DNA from: Zeugodacus cucurbitae
Taxonomy: Eukaryota; Arthropoda; Insecta; Diptera; Tephritidae
DNA: 64,000 bases
NCBI RefSeq assembly: GCF_028554725.1
Contig: NC_071671.1
Span: 26,350,001-26,414,000, forward strand
Direction: 5' to 3'
Both the position numbers and the translations under genes were made by a program. This document shows positions 23,504 through 34,404 of the stretch, piece after piece (position 1 is the stretch's first letter; the number at the start of each line of letters is the position of its first letter). The notes under the pieces are model-generated. The model searched no databases. It was not told where the DNA came from and saw nothing but the letters and a program-made list of their open reading frames with translations.

Positions 23504-23714
23504 TGTGTCGTTGTTGTTTTTGTGGTTTAATTTCTATTCTTCGTTCTAGTTTTGTGTTTTGTTTTGTTTGGTTTATGCGCGCTTCGTTTCTATACCACCT
23601 CCAACTGTGCTTTGTGTCGTTGGGCGTAAAGTGGCTCTTCGCTGTTTTGCTTTACTTAATTTGTTGTTGCTTTGCTTCGTTGTTGTTGTCGTTGTGCTGT
23701 TGATGCCGTTGAGG
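23504..23714 (-). other. probable 5'UTR part of CCHa1-R exon 1 with splice acceptor
   Basis: Upstream of ATG 23503 the transcript strand is rich in CAAC triplets and lacks coding character. At 23715-23735 it shows a T-rich stretch ending in TTTTCAG, a good 3' splice site. This suggests the exon begins at 23714 and that an untranslated exon and promoter lie further right, possibly beyond the window. A transcription start inside this stretch is an alternative. Confidence 0.4.
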
Positions 23715-23931
23715 CTGAAAAGTGGATAAATATTCTGTAATTAATAGTTGGCCTGCTGCGTTAGGTTGGCAAAGCGCCATTTAGTGGCTTAGTTTATTAA
23801 AGTGTGCAAGTGTGATGTTGTTGAAAGCGGAAATGAAGCGATTTTACGCTTACAAATGTTGCAAATTGAGTGTGTTTCATACAAGTATGGGTGAGAACAA
23901 AATTTTGTGTAATGAGTATGATTTAGAATTT

Positions 23932-24639
23932 AACAAGTAAGGAAAGGCTAAGTTCGGTGGTAAGATTTCGACATTTTTTTTACAAGTGATGCCACGGATC
24001 ATATACAGTATTTGTGTAAAGTTTTATTTCGCTATCTTCGTTGGTTTCTTATGTATATCTTATAAAGTGAAAGATGGACTTAAAAATTGAGTTATATAAA
24101 AAGTTGTCGTGGTTGTGAATCGATTTCATTCATTTTCCACACGTGTCATCAGGATGTCAAGAAAATGTTATATACCGAATTTCATTAAAATCTGTCGAGT
24201 AGTTCCTGAGATATTGTTTTTGACACATAAGTGGGCGATGCCACGCCCATTTTCCATTTTGTAAAAAATCTGAGTGAAGCTTTCATTTGCCATTTCTTAT
24301 GTGAAATTTAGTGTTTCTGACGTTTTTCGTTAGTGAGTTAACCCACTTTTAGTAATTTTCAATCCAACCTTTGTATGGGAGGTGGGCGTGGTTATTATCC
24401 GATTTCTTTAATTTTTGGACTGTATTAAGAAGTGGCTAAAAGAAGCGACTGTAGTAAGTTTGGTTTATATAGCTAGAGATATATATAAATAACCGATTTG
24501 GGGGCGGGGCCCACTTAACAAAAAAAATTACATCCAAATATGCCCCTAACTTCTATAACTTTATTTTTGGCTTAGTTATGATTCTTTATGTGTTTTCGGT
24601 TTTCGCCATTTTGTGGGCGTGGGGCGAGAGTTTAAAAAA
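23932..24639 (-). mobile_element. Helentron/DINE-1-like repeat copy E, internally deleted
   Basis: It begins AACAAGTAAGGAAAGGCTAA and ends GGGGCGAGAGTTTAAAAA, so both ends survive, but about 0.5 kb of the interior is missing. The box series GTGGGCGATGCCACGCCCA, GTGGGCGTGGTTATTATCCG and GTGGGCGTGGGG remains. It lies upstream of, or in the 5'UTR intron of, CCHa1-R. Confidence 0.75.
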
Positions 24640-25574
24640 GTAATAATTTCTTTAACTTTTGTAAATTTTTATTTAAAAATTGTTTATCAAATTTATTTAT
24701 TTATTTAATATTTTTAAAAATATTTAATACATTTTTTCTTTTGCTTAATTTTCTAAAATTTAAATGTTTTACATTTAAGTACATATGAATTGGAATAATA
24801 CTTTATACAATTCATTGAATTTTCAAAATTACGAAAAATTAAATTAAATTTATTTTTTTATCATTAAGTAAAAATTGTATTTTTAATTCTAATTTATTTT
24901 TATTTTTTAAACTTTCTATATCTTTTTAAAGTAACTTTTTTTAAATTTGTTTACTAAAAGTTTTTCCCCTAAAGTAGTATATTAGCACTTTAAGTTATAA
25001 TTTTAGATGAATAAAGTATTTTTATCACGCTTACATAGTTTCTAATAGCGTTTATACACAGCCAAATTAATTGATCAATCAACATTTTTATTGAGATACC
25101 CTTTTTGGCTTTTCACACTACCGGCAACTCGATAACCTATCAGCTGTTATACACTTTTTTTCATAAGAAAGAAAGTTTCATCATATTTATTGGTCGCAGA
25201 CAAAGAACGTATATATAATTACAAATACGGTCTTTGTCACAGAGTTGCATTTCATTTTCAAGTCAATTAAAATTCAATTAAAAATTAATGTAGATTTTTA
25301 TTTTGTATGGTAAATCGATTTTAATTAACGTTTTAATCGATTTATTGTCGGTTAATTGATCAATTAGCTACTGTGTAAAAAAGCTATAAGTCAAACAAAT
25401 TATAAACTAATTTACTTATCACTTGTATGCAAAAAATATGCACGTTACAAGTTAAAATACTTGAGGCAGGAGTTTCATTCATTAAGTTTCCATTCCAACA
25501 CATACGCCAAATTTTGTTATGTGCTGCTTAAACTTTTCTGATTTAAACTTGCATAGCAAATATAGAATTGAATA

Positions 25575-25614
<40 letters not shown>

Positions 25615-25784
25615 GATATGGTAAAAGTTAACTTGTTTCAGTATAAATATTTCATACATATTATACACAAGCAGCCCGCTCCGTCGTCGCTCGGGTTAAA
25701 AGAAACCTTTAAATATTTTTACACACACATACACACTCCATACATAGTGATGTATGTATGTACTTCCTCCATTTTGCGAGGGGT
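24640..25784. other. AT-rich gene-free DNA with a candidate MITE and a (TA)n tract
   Basis: 24640-25050 is very AT-rich. At 25053-25379 imperfect inverted ends (TTATACACAG near 25052 and CTACTGTGTAAA near 25369) enclose two AATTGATCAAT motifs, a possible MITE. A (TA)n microsatellite runs at about 25577-25611. Confidence 0.4.
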
Positions 25785-25796
25785 CATTAAAAAATA

Positions 25797-27662
25797 GTGG
25801 GATGGGATAGATACCGAGAGCTGAAGAGGGAAGCGAGACGCATCTGCAGACAAAAAAAGAAAGAGGCCGAAATGCGTGAGTACGAAGAGCTTGAGAAGCT
25901 GGCAGACAGAGGGAATGCTCGAAAATTTTATGAAAAAATGAAGCGACTTAACGAAGGTTTCAAGACCGGAGCATCCTCATGTAGAGACCAAGGTGGTAAT
26001 CTGGTAACCGATGTCCAGGGCATACTGGGATTATGGAGGGAACACTTCTCCGACCTGCTGAACGGCAGTGAGAGTACAACACCAGGAGATGGCGAACCCG
26101 ATCCCCCAATCGATGACGATGGAACAGATGTTCCATTACCCGACCATGAAGAAATTCGAATAGCAATTACCCGCTTGAAGAACAACAAAGCAGCGGGGGC
26201 CGATAGATTGCCGGCAGAACTATTCAAATACGGCGGCGAAGAACTGATAAGGTGCATGCATCAGCTTCTTTGCAGAATATGGTCGGAAGAAAGCATGCCT
26301 GACGATTGGAATCTCAGTGTGCTCTGCCCAATCCATAAAAAGGGAGATCCCACAATCTGCGCCAATTACCGTGGGATCAGCCTCCTAAATATCGCATACA
26401 AGGTTCTATCGAGCGTACTGTGTGAAAGACTAAAGCCCACCGTCAACGAACTGATTGGACCTTATCAGTGTGGCTTTAGACCTGGAAAATCGACAACTGA
26501 CCAGATATTTACCATGCGCCAAATCTTGGAGAAGACCCGTGAAAAGAGGATCGACACACACCACCTTTTTGTCGATTTTAAAGCTGCTTTCGACAGCACG
26601 AAAAGGAGTTGCCTTTACGCCGCGATGTCTGAATTTGGTATCCCCGCAAAACTAATACGGCTGTGTAAATTGACGTTGAGCAACACCAAAAGCTCCGTCA
26701 TGATTGGGAAGGACCTCTCCGAGCCGTTCGATACCAAACGAGGTTTCAGACAAGGTGACTCACTATCGTGCGACTTCTTTAACCTGATGCTGGAAAAAAT
26801 TATAAGAGCTGCAGAGCTAAACCGAGAAGGTACAATCTTCTACAAGAGTGTACAGCTCCTGGCGTACGCCGATGATATTGATATCATCGGAAGCAACAAC
26901 CGCGCCGTTTGTTCTGCTTTTTCCCGCATGGATAAGGAGGCGAAGCGAATGGGTCTGGAGGTGAATGAGGACAAGACGAAATATCTCCTGTCATCAAACA
27001 AACAGTCGGCGCATTCGCGTCTTGGCTCCCACGTCACTGTTGACAGTCATAACTTCGAGGTCGTAGATAATTTCGTATACCTGGGAACCAACATCAACAA
27101 CACGAACAATGTCAGCCTTGAAATCCAGCGCAGAATAACTCTTGCCAACAGGTGCTACTTTGGACTGAGTAGGCAATTGAACAGTAAAGTCCTCTCTCGA
27201 CGAACCAAAATCAAGCTCTACAAGTCGCTTATCATTCCCGTCCTGCTTTACGGTGCAGAAGCTTGGACGATGTCAACATCAGATGAGACGACACTAGGAG
27301 TTTTCGAGAGGAAAATTTTGCGTAAGATTTATGGTCCTAAAAACATTGGCAACGGCGAATACCGCAGACGGTGGAACGATGAGCTGTACGAGTTATACGA
27401 CGATATTGACATAGTTCAGCGAATAAAAAGACAGCGGCTACGCTGGCTAGGTCATGTTGTCCGAATGGACGAAAACACTCCAGCCCTGAAAGTGTTCGAT
27501 GCAGTACCCGCCGGAGGAAGCCGAGGAAGGGGAAGGCCTCCACTCCGTTGGAGGGACCAGGCGGAGAGCGACCTGGTTACACTTGGGATCTCCAACTGGC
27601 GCCGAACTGCGAAGGAGAGAGAGAGGTGGCGCACTATCGTCGATTCGGCTATAACCGGCTAA
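25797..27662 (+). CDS. RTE-like reverse transcriptase ORF, 5'-truncated but open
   Basis: The frame is open for 621 codons from a chance ATG made partly of the duplicated target site. It covers the linker, the whole RT core (FVDFKAAFDS, GFRQGDSLSCDFF, AYADDIDIIG) and the C-terminal part (GAEAWTM, LRWLGHVVRM, GRGRPPLRW). The APE endonuclease is absent. It is a dead-on-arrival copy that happens to keep its frame, which points to recent insertion. It has no promoter of its own. Confidence 0.85.
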   Translation: MGWDRYRELKREARRICRQKKKEAEMREYEELEKLADRGNARKFYEKMKRLNEGFKTGASSCRDQGGNLVTDVQGILGLWREHFSDLLNGSESTTPGDGEPDPPIDDDGTDVPLPDHEEIRIAITRLKNNKAAGADRLPAELFKYGGEELIRCMHQLLCRIWSEESMPDDWNLSVLCPIHKKGDPTICANYRGISLLNIAYKVLSSVLCERLKPTVNELIGPYQCGFRPGKSTTDQIFTMRQILEKTREKRIDTHHLFVDFKAAFDSTKRSCLYAAMSEFGIPAKLIRLCKLTLSNTKSSVMIGKDLSEPFDTKRGFRQGDSLSCDFFNLMLEKIIRAAELNREGTIFYKSVQLLAYADDIDIIGSNNRAVCSAFSRMDKEAKRMGLEVNEDKTKYLLSSNKQSAHSRLGSHVTVDSHNFEVVDNFVYLGTNINNTNNVSLEIQRRITLANRCYFGLSRQLNSKVLSRRTKIKLYKSLIIPVLLYGAEAWTMSTSDETTLGVFERKILRKIYGPKNIGNGEYRRRWNDELYELYDDIDIVQRIKRQRLRWLGHVVRMDENTPALKVFDAVPAGGSRGRGRPPLRWRDQAESDLVTLGISNWRRTAKERERWRTIVDSAITG

Positions 27663-27685
27663 ACGGTTGCAACGCCAATCACATA
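25799..27685 (+). mobile_element. RTE-like LINE copy 2, 5'-truncated, with target-site duplication
   Basis: A perfect 14-bp duplication CATTAAAAAATAGT lies at 25785-25798 and 27686-27699. The 5' truncation is in the linker between endonuclease and RT. The 3' end reads CGGTTGCAACGCCAATCACA, shared with copy 3. Over the shared protein part it differs from copy 3 at only about 11 residues of 621, so the two are recent relatives. Confidence 0.92.
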
Positions 27686-27699
27686 CATTAAAAAATAGT

Positions 27700-28154
27700 A
27701 AAATGAAGCAAATTCGAACGCGAAATTCTATTTTTTGTAATGAGCTAAAACATGATTACGAATTCTAGTCTTTGATGTCTGCTGACTTTCTCTTTGATCA
27801 TGAAGGCGTTGGGAACGCTCAGAGTTCGACTCCCTAAGGCGAGCTAATATTTTGCTCTTCAAGCCGCTGCATATGTTTCGTACTCGATTCTCGAGTTCGT
27901 ATTTATTTGGAGGTTCTGAAATTTTGTTCAGCAAGTGCTGCGATCGCTAGATAATCGATTCTCGCGCATGTGCTTGAGAAGTCCTTAAAGCGAGCGCTCG
28001 TTACTCGACTCTGTAGCACCATTGCGATACGACTTGCAAGACGTTTTTCAGTTTTTGATGAAGATTCTCTCTCGTCTTTTATTATACATATATAATAGTT
28101 CTTCATCTCCTACTATATAGATTATTGAGAGATTGCCTGCTGCAGTTTAAAGTC
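27700..28154. other. unrecognised, relatively GC-richer stretch
   Basis: This patch has repeated CGATTCTCG, GAGCGCTCG and ACTCGA words (27860-28010), unlike its AT-rich surroundings. The minus strand is open in two overlapping frames (27728-27934 and 27903-28106) with Arg/Ser/Glu-rich translations, but I recognise no domain. It could be a decayed repeat or part of an unknown element. Confidence 0.4.
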
Positions 28155-29000
28155 ATGAAGCATTCAGTAGAAAAGAAAGATATTCCCACCGAATTTCTTC
28201 AAAATATCTGAGAAACTTACCTATATTTTCGGTAAAAAAATTAGAAGCCCTGAGGTCCTCTTGTTCGATATATGGGGCCTTGCAAATTTATGGTCCGATT
28301 TCGACGATTTTTAGAAGGTCGATGCCACACTATAAATGTAGTATTTGTGCTAAGTTCTTCCGATATCTTCACTAGTGCTAACTTTATATATTACAAAGTA
28401 AACGGTTCAGATCGTCTTCAAAGTTCTGGTATATAGGAAGTAGGCGTGGTTGTAAACCGATTTGGCCTATTTTCACAACATATCATTGGCATGCAAGGGA
28501 AATATTACAAACCTAATTTCATTGAAATTGGTCGAATAGTTTGGGAGATATAGTTTTTGACCCATCAATGAGCGGAACCACGCCCTTTTAAAATTTTTTA
28601 TACCATTTTGAGTGCAGCTCTTCTGTATCTTTTTTATAATGATATTTCAGGTTTCTGTTGGCTTTCCTTACTGAATTAAAGCATTTTTAGTAGTTTTCAA
28701 CATAACCTTTTAGGGATGTGGGCGTGGTTATAATCCGATTTTCTCCATTTTGGTCCGATTCCGCACATCTTCGTACTTAACCTTCTTATGGTGCCAAGGA
28801 ACACGTTTTCCAAGTTTCATTAAGATATTTAAGTTACAGCTTGCACAGACGGATGGATAGACGGACAGACAGACAGACATTCAGATCGTTTTGGTATATA
28901 TAACCTTCTAACTCGTTTAGTTTTAGGACTTACCATCAACCGTTATGTGGACAAAACTGTAATACTCTCTTAGCAACATTTGTTGCGAGAGTTTAAAAAT
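28155..29000 (-). mobile_element. Helentron/DINE-1-like repeat copy F, lacking its 3' end
   Basis: The ATACTCTC end is present (GTTGCGAGAGTTTAAAAAT at 29000). The AACAAGTAAGG end is missing; similarity starts near 28155 with the internal GATATTCCC / AATATCTGAG part. It includes GTAGGCGTGGTTGTAAACCG, GTGGGCGTGGTTATAATCCG and a GACAGACAGACAGACA run. Confidence 0.75.
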
Positions 29001-31267
29001 AGTACCAATAATACATATCATCATCATATACTTCTGAAACTACCGAATGTCATGCAAAAAGTATGGTAAAGCTCTGTGAAAGCATCCCTTTAAGGTTTAA
29101 TCGAGTAATCTTCGATTTTTTGTCGCTAATGTTTATAGAAACATTATATTTATAGCATTTACTCTATTCTTAAATATGTCAATAACCAACATTTAAGCCT
29201 ACAGTCAATGTACTTATAGCATTTAAGTCAGTTTAACGCATGAATTCCCGGGCACGTCTGCAGTCTAATCCTATTTTCCAATACTTTTATGCCGTCATAA
29301 ATTTGAAAAATGCCAGTTACACGTGATAAAAGTCACTGCACATAACTGTATGTGGACATGTATACATGTGTGTCTATTTAAAAAAGAAGACTTGTAGTTG
29401 ACCAACAGGGTGTATGATGAACTCATACAATGTGGCCATTCACAAACTACATAGAAACTTAGATAGCTGCTTTGATTTTTTCGAAGAACGTTGTAGTATT
29501 TTTTTGTTTCTTGTGTTTGTTCACTGTGTGACACAATTTCGTTTTTTTTTCAAAATTTTTTGTATCAAAATTGAGCAGGCTTAGATAACAAATTACCACA
29601 CGCTGTTACAAAAAACCAAACTTTGTTTTCCTCTATATAGCATGTACATATGTTCGCCTGTCTATACACCGACATCCATTATATTGTCAATGCTGCTCCA
29701 TATCGCAGTCATGCAGTGTTTCGAATGTAGTGCTGTGACTCACTTTTTTATTTGTTACTTGTTGTGAAAGAGTTTGCAGCTAGTTTGCAGTGAGTTAGTG
29801 TGCATGTAAATTGGCGCATTGGTCTTTTATAGTCATGTCAGCTGTAATTGCCGCAATTATTCATTTTCGAAAATTTTGAAAAATTACCAACATGACTTCT
29901 GTGCATGCCTAAAAGTCATAAAATCATGTAACGATCGTTTGTAAATCTTTTTGGGGATTTATGTTTATTGTATGGGTAGGCGCATATGTATGTACTATAG
30001 GGTGGTATATTGCGGATAAAAAATAATATATTTCGATCTATTTACCGATCTTCAAATAATTAGAAGCAATATTTCTCATTTTTAAATTCCATTTTATTTT
30101 TATTTCAATTGCATATGAAAATATATGTCACAAATAAATAACGCTCAATTAGTGAAATCCTCAAAGCGCCCGCTAATTTACGTTAATTATATTAAAATAT
30201 TATATTTCCATGCATTATGTAATACTCTTAAATAAGGAACCAGAAATACTAACTGCTTTCATTAGGCAATTATAATAGCAGTGTAATGGGTATTTAATAG
30301 GTTCAAATGTAGAAAATAGCCACAGTGCTAATTCATAATGACAGCCGAGCAATAATAATATTGGCAATTTGCTGTATTTATGTAAATTCGCAATGCTTTC
30401 ATAATGTGGGCGTATTTAGACACACTAATAAAGCATTTACGTTGTGTCATTATAATAAATATTTATGGTTTTAATTAATTTGAGTTAGCTGAGGTCATAT
30501 AACCATTATCTGGTGCTTTCATACATTATATGTATGTAATATAATTAATAGAAGTGAACAATAAGAACAATTGGAGATCACTGCAGGTGTTTTGGTAGTT
30601 AAATTTAGCATATTGTAATATTATTTTGTATTTTGAGGCAAAAAATTAAGACACATAAATGTTTGTAAACAAATTCTTTAAAGAAATTAAGTTTCAGTTT
30701 CTGACTTCTTCACACCATGGTAACTTTTTAAAATATTTAAAATAAATTTATACAGTTTTAGAACTCATACAAAATTATAAAAACTTGAAGAACTAAATAT
30801 TTCCAACTTGCTTTGGTCTTTGCTACTTTATTCTACGAATTATTTAATGAAATGTCGTGGCGTATGAGTAACTTTTCGTACTTTGTATTTATTTGTAACA
30901 TGCAAATTTCTTTAGTTGCTTACAAAAAGTTTTCTAGTTCGTAGTTACAACAAACTTAAGAACTTTCAAATCTAAGAATAACATCAGAAAGCGACAATAT
31001 GTTCACAAAGTTGCTTTTCATTTAGCAAAAATAGGATTTACATTTAACAAAGAGAAGAAGTAAACAAATATGTAGATGTTGAGTATACGAACATTCTGAT
31101 GTCATATGTTTAGTGAATGATTTTTCAATTCGATGACATGAATAAATATTGAAAATTAAATGCAATTAATTAAAACTAAATATAATATTGAAAGAAAAAA
31201 ATATATTAAATTAATTAATAAATAAATTAAAAAATATAATTTCTAAAAATATTTAAAAATAATTATT
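29001..31267. other. gene-free AT-rich stretch
   Basis: I see no coding region, known repeat or RNA gene here. Short ORFs have the hydrophobic/Lys-rich composition that AT-rich DNA gives by chance. Confidence 0.5.
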
Positions 31268-32150
31268 AACAAGTAAGGGAAGTCCAAGTTCGGGTGCAAC
31301 CAAACATTTTATACTCGCGCAATTTATTGATATAGTTTTATTAAGATAATACATAATTTGACCCATATATTCGACATAAAGTCCAATGGAATAACGAAAA
31401 TCATTATATATAGTGTACGAGGGTTGAGTTAATTCCTTAACCGATTTCATTCATTTTCACCAACAATATACATTATATCCAAGATGTTCACTATGCTCAC
31501 TTAATTCCGCTAAGATGTTTCTCATATTAACCGATTTATAAGGTATTAAGCCCATCGTATTTTTGAAAAACCTATAATTAGGTATATGGGAGCTAGGGGA
31601 AGTTATGACCCGATTTTAAAAATTTTTGGTACAGCGACACAATATTAGAAGAAAAAGATTCCCTCTCAATTAAATTAAAATATCTGAGAGATTTACCGAT
31701 GTTTTCGGTGAAAAATAACCTAAAGGCACTGAGTTCTTTATATTCGATATTCGGTGCATTGAAAAGTTATAGTCCGATTTCGACAATTTTTTCACAAGTG
31801 ATGGAACAGCTCAAACACAGTATTTGTGTAAAGATTAAATCTTTAAAGTTATTCCGCTATCTTCATTGGTTCATTATGTATACATTATACAGTGAATGAA
31901 TCAGATGGAATTCAATAATGTGTTATATGGGAAGTAGGTGTGGTTGTGAACTGATATCGTCCATTTTCCACCCGTGTCATCAGGGTGTCAAGAAAGTGTT
32001 ATATACCGAATTTCATTGAAATCAATCGAGTAGTTACTGAGATATGGTTTTTGACCCATAAGTAGGCGACGCTCGTCGTGTAGTTTTATGACTTACAAAC
32101 AATCGTTATGTGAACAAAACTTTAATACTCTCTTAACAACTTTTGTTGCT
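31268..32150 (-). mobile_element. Helentron/DINE-1-like repeat copy G, internally deleted
   Basis: It starts AACAAGTAAGGGAAGTCCAA and ends TACTCTCTTAACAACTTTTG near 32150, lacking the last GAGAGTATAAAA arm. A deletion joins GTAGGCGACG directly to the TAGTTTTATGACTTAC end region. Confidence 0.75.
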
Positions 32151-32567
32151 TCACTATTTTATTGTATATAAAACAAGCTTTAAATGTCAAATTTCTTATT
32201 TTTTCTGTTCATCACACTAGATCTATTATATGTATTCTGCCTTCACCTTGAGGGCAATAATCTAAAAGCATGTGGATTATGTATATAACAAATATTACAA
32301 CAACAGCAATCGAAACTTCGTGCACAAGTCAAATGCCAAAGGCGAAGATATTTGTTAACAGCACCGAAGCGTGTCTGTGTCAACCGAAGCTTGTGCTTTG
32401 AGACTAAAATAAACATGGCGTGTACGCCACGTGCAACGGAAATTGATTCCACATCACATAAAGTATCAAAAGCACAAATATCTACGAGGACAAATGGGCA
32501 ATTGTACAGTTTTACATGATTATTTCACAATTTTTGCAAATCATGAATGAAGAATTTACTACATGAG

Positions 32568-34404
32568 TGATTCTACGATAAGAGGTAACTTGTGCGGCAA
32601 TCAGCTTAAAGTATTGTTTTTGTCCTTTATGTTGCAATTTTTTTAAATGAATCACATCATATTAATGTAGTGCATTGAATAACATTAGAGCTTGCTACAT
32701 AATTAACGCACTTTTTTCTGAAATTACTTACAAAGTCTAAAAAAGTATCTACCCTGGCTTGTCCCGTTGCTACTTTTTATTTAACTTTCGCAAAATACAT
32801 ATATTTTTGTACGAGATGCTAAACCAAAACTAAGTTCAATCGGAAGTAAAATAATTAAAATTAAGTATTGTTAAATAAAAAACAAAATTATTTTGTTTAT
32901 TTCATATAATTTTTAAAATTAACTTTTGTCCGGATTTTTTTCTGTACCTACCCTGCCAAATTTTGTTCCGCTTGTACGACATAAATTCAAAGACGATCGC
33001 ATTAAAAAAAGTGCTCAAGAGGATATATCAGCCTGAAGTTAATAATACTAATAGCGAAATCCGTTTGTGCGCTGTAGTTTTTTAGTTATTGCGTCCCGAT
33101 CGTGTGGTGTACTGGATTCGAAAACTGATTTTGTCCCTCCCCTGGCAATTCATATAACGTATACTATTCATTTAATTTATTTGCCTTTATTGTCCTAAAT
33201 AACTAATGCTGTGATAATTAAAGTGAAATAAATAATTAACCCAAAAAAAAATTCAATCAATTAAAACAATTAAGTTTTTAATGAAAACGTCTCTCCCCTG
33301 CCGTATTTTCCCTGTCAAAATAACTGCCAGTGGAGAGAGTTAGAGACCAGGGGAGTTAATATTCATCATGACACCAGGACCAGAAGTCGTGAGCTGCTTG
33401 AGTCTTGGTACTTTCTTGCGTGAACTTCTGAACATGACCCCTTCCCCACCTCCAGACATCACCAGCATCAACAAAACTAAAAATATTAGCCTCGCAATCC
33501 AACGCTGAATCGCTCTTACCAACAGATGCTAGTTTGGACTGAGTGGACATTTAAATGTTAAAGTCCTCTCTCGATGAACCAAAACCAAACTCTACAAGTC
33601 GCTTATCATTCCCGTCCTGCTTTATGGTGCAGAAGCTTGGATGTCAACATCAGATGAGACGACACTAGGAGTTTTCGAGAGGAAAATTTTGCGCAAGATT
33701 TATGGTCCTCAGAACATTGGCAACGGCGAATACCGCAGACGATGGAACGATGAGCTGTACGAGTTATACGACGACATTGACATAGTTCAGCGAATAAAAA
33801 GACAGCGGCTACGCTGACTAGGTCATGTTATCCGTAATCTGGTTTCTATCGGTATTTCCATTTGGCGCCAAACAGCAAAAAGGAGGGATGGCTAGCGCGC
33901 TCAAATAGATTCGCCTATAATCGCATAAGCGGTGCATACGCCAAATATATATATGTATGTTACATACAGTATGTATATATAAAGGTTGGCCAGACGCTCC
34001 CTTCTTTTAAAAGTCAGTAAATGTTTTTCAAAGATCATACGATTTTATATTTAATATTTGTTTCGTTTATTTAGGATGAAGAGTGAATTTATTAATTTGT
34101 TATTTTAATTTTATGGTTTATTCAACTAGGAAAGAGAGTACCTTTAATTTGTAATACTATTTTAAATTTATTTTTTGCTTTTGGTAAAATAATTATCTAC
34201 CATAAACTTTACGTCTCTCCCCTGGCCGATGTATTTACCCTGGTCGTCGAAAAAGTAATAAAATATGTATTAAGTGACTTGCCCTTATGTGAGAAGATAA
34301 ATAAGAGGGACAAAAATCATAATATAGAGGTTTCATGAAAAAAAATCCAAAATTGTTTTTTGGCCGTTTTCTCTATGCAATTCAAACCTCTTATCGTAGA
34401 ATCA
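32568..34404. mobile_element. candidate 1.8-kb TIR transposon, unrecognised family
   Basis: A perfect 19-bp inverted repeat TGATTCTACGATAAGAGGT lies at 32568-32586 and, inverted, at 34386-34404. The interior repeats a CTCCCCTGGC/ACCCTGCC-like word (near 32752, 32948, 33136, 33296, 34216), as subterminal transposase-binding sites often do. It encloses the chimeric LINE fragment at 33459-33948. No transposase and no clear target-site duplication are visible, so the boundaries and class are uncertain. Confidence 0.5.
33459..33948 (+). pseudogene. RTE-like LINE fragment (copy 4), chimeric
   Basis: It covers only the C-terminal ORF2 part. The outer parts (about 33459-33590 and 33837-33948) resemble copy 1 at roughly 80-85% and end GCATACGCCAAATATATA like copy 1. 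The central part (about 33590-33836) is almost identical to copy 3, with about three substitutions and a 3-bp deletion. Stops are present (for example CTGACTAGG where copy 3 has CTGGCTAGG), and about 100 bp is missing before the tail. Confidence 0.75.

Noticed and set aside
22923..23703. Several plus-strand ORFs opposite the receptor's first exon
   Set aside because: They are mirror frames of GC-richer coding DNA and triplet repeats (Leu runs opposite Asn runs).
25519..25797. 92-codon ORF with an Ile-Tyr run
   Set aside because: It is a translated (TA)n microsatellite.
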